Source of the DNA: Imbricaverruca yamaguchii
Taxonomy: Eukaryota; Arthropoda; Thecostraca; Neoverrucidae
DNA: 64,000 nucleotides
NCBI GenBank assembly: GCA_034440575.1
Contig: JAOTOL010001646.1
Location: 928,501 to 992,500 of the forward strand
Direction: 5' to 3'
In this document: positions 63,216-64,000 of the stretch, in pieces
Position numbering within the stretch: the first letter of the stretch is position 1
Layout of the letters: each line of letters begins with the position of its first letter
Notes under the pieces: model-generated
Databases searched by the model: none
Told to the model about the DNA's origin: nothing
What the model saw: only the letters and a program-made list of their open reading frames with translations
Made by a program: the position numbers and the translations under genes

Positions 63216-63460
63216 TCTTTTTGGCGGCGTCCAGAGACGTCTCGTGCGCGGCGGTGGTGGCCGGCGACGGCGGGTAGGGCGGCAGAGGGCCCGGTCCAGG
63301 CGGCGGAGGGCCCAGCGGCAGCGCGTGGGGTGGGCCGGTCAGGGCGTCGGCCGCCCGCAGCGGCGACACGCCCACCAGACGGGCCGCAGACGGGTCCGAC
63401 GGGCGACGGCGGAAAAACTTCATCGCCGCCGACGATCGCCGGCGGCACGGCGGCAGCGGT
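63216..63460 (-). CDS. PDZ scaffold gene (PDZD2/big bang-like), first coding exon
   Basis: The exon is bounded by acceptor CGTCTCGTTTCAG (63461) and donor GTGAGTG (63215). The first ATG is at 63423 in a GGCGGCG context and gives MKFFRRRPSDPSAARLVGVS followed by Pro-rich sequence to ETSLDAAKK. It ends with one base, A, which with GC of the next exon makes Ser. Phases agree. The same frame is open from the acceptor to the ATG, so translation could start in an earlier exon outside the part I can define. The N-terminal basic FFRRR could aid membrane or cortex contact (inference). Confidence 0.6.
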
Positions 63461-63535
63461 CTGAAACGAGACGGCGGCGGCGTCAGCTGGCGCCACCCAG
63501 AGGTGAAGAGACACAGGTGAGAGCACAGAGGTGAA

Positions 63536-63614
63536 AACACAGAGCTGCAGACACACAGCTGCTGACACAGAGTTGCAGACACAGTTGCAGACACAGAGTT
63601 GCAGACACAGAGCT
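63536..63614. repeat. Short repeat of GCAGACACAGAGTT words
   Basis: About five imperfect copies, period about 14-17 bp, just upstream (minus strand) of the first PDZ exon. Confidence 0.75.
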
Positions 63615-63819
63615 GAACGCACTGGTGAACGGTCAAACGTCCAGCTATGTCAGCCGGCGGAAGGTATGGGGTATATCCTCTGAAGCACTGCCGACCAGCA
63701 AGACATTCAGCAACATGCTCCTTAGAAAAAGCGCCGCTGTGCATCGCACTAAAGTGGTATCCCGCTTTTGCATGGGGTCCCACGAGGACCCACAACAGCT
63801 CCTTGTGACCAACAAAACC

Positions 63820-64000
63820 CCACCAGGGTAGACCGCCATCAGACAGCCGGGGAGCAGGCGTTCTGTCGCCCACCACAGATTCAACACTATCACGTGTCTC
63901 TGGTATGAACCAAAAGGAACCCACCAGGGTAGAACGCTCTCATACGGCCGCAGAGAATGCGTTTTTTCCTCGCCCACCTCAGTTTCAACACTATCAAGTT
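63820..64000. repeat. 101-bp tandem repeat, runs off the right edge
   Basis: CCACCAGGGTAGAMCGC starts at 63820 and 63921. Each copy ends with CAGWTTCAACACTATCA. Two diverged copies are visible. Confidence 0.8.

Overview
This is eukaryotic nuclear DNA, most likely from an arthropod. The coding sequence is split by GT-AG introns, a TATA box plus arthropod-type initiator precedes one gene, and tRNA-derived SINEs, non-LTR retrotransposon remnants, MITEs and many minisatellites fill the rest. A crustacean with a repeat-rich, locally very GC-rich genome (for example a barnacle) is my guess from general character only. There are no operons, CRISPR arrays or bacterial genes. Most long open frames (0-2.6, 16.8-17.6, 20, 22, 34-35, 37.7, 42.5, 48-49 and 52 kb) are tandem repeats without stop codons, not genes.

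Two loci look like real protein genes. (1) Right end, minus strand: a PDZ scaffold gene of the PDZD2 / big bang type. Four exons (63460-63216, 60224-58838, 58360-57692, 54927-54795) join with matching splice phases into two PDZ domains, each split by an intron. The third exon is one base out of frame. The 3' end of the gene lies left of 54.8 kb and was not found. (2) 38291-39277, plus strand: an uninterrupted 328-aa secreted protein that resembles the extracellular domain of SID-1/SIDT proteins but stops before any membrane segment. A TATA box lies 30 bp before an initiator-like site, and a 43-bp minisatellite ends next to it.

Mobile elements: three copies of a TTAA-flanked MITE of about 0.8 kb (MITE-1); a second TTAA family (MITE-2) with two scattered copies and a long-inverted-repeat cluster at 32.4-34.0 kb; a 350-bp hAT-like MITE with an 8-bp target duplication inside a minisatellite; a 365-bp foldback element; six tRNA-derived SINE copies, three with clear target-site duplications; and two decayed LINE 3' ends. 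Both MITE families carry conserved arrays of AGGTCA half-sites in DR4/DR3 spacing, the motif bound by nuclear hormone receptors.

Layout: 0-2.6 kb 32-bp array; 2.8-3.6 MITE-1; 4.5-5.3 GC-rich island; 7.0-7.9 MITE-2; 12.1 SINE; 14.5-15.2 small arrays; 15.8-16.7 MITE-2; 16.8-17.6 42-bp array; 18.3-19.2 MITE-1; 20.0-23.6 a chain of four minisatellites plus the hAT-like MITE; 24.4 SINE; 28.1-29.0 MITE-1; 29.9-30.2 foldback; 32.4-34.0 MITE-2 cluster; 34.2-35.1 32-bp array; 36.8-37.1 LINE end; 37.7-39.3 minisatellite, promoter and SID-1-like gene; 40.3 SINE; 42.3-43.5 arrays; 46.7 SINE; 48.0-49.2 48-bp array; 50.9-51.8 LINE remnant and SINE; 52.0-52.4 22-bp E-box array; 54.8-63.5 PDZ gene. All calls come from reading the sequence; no database search was run.
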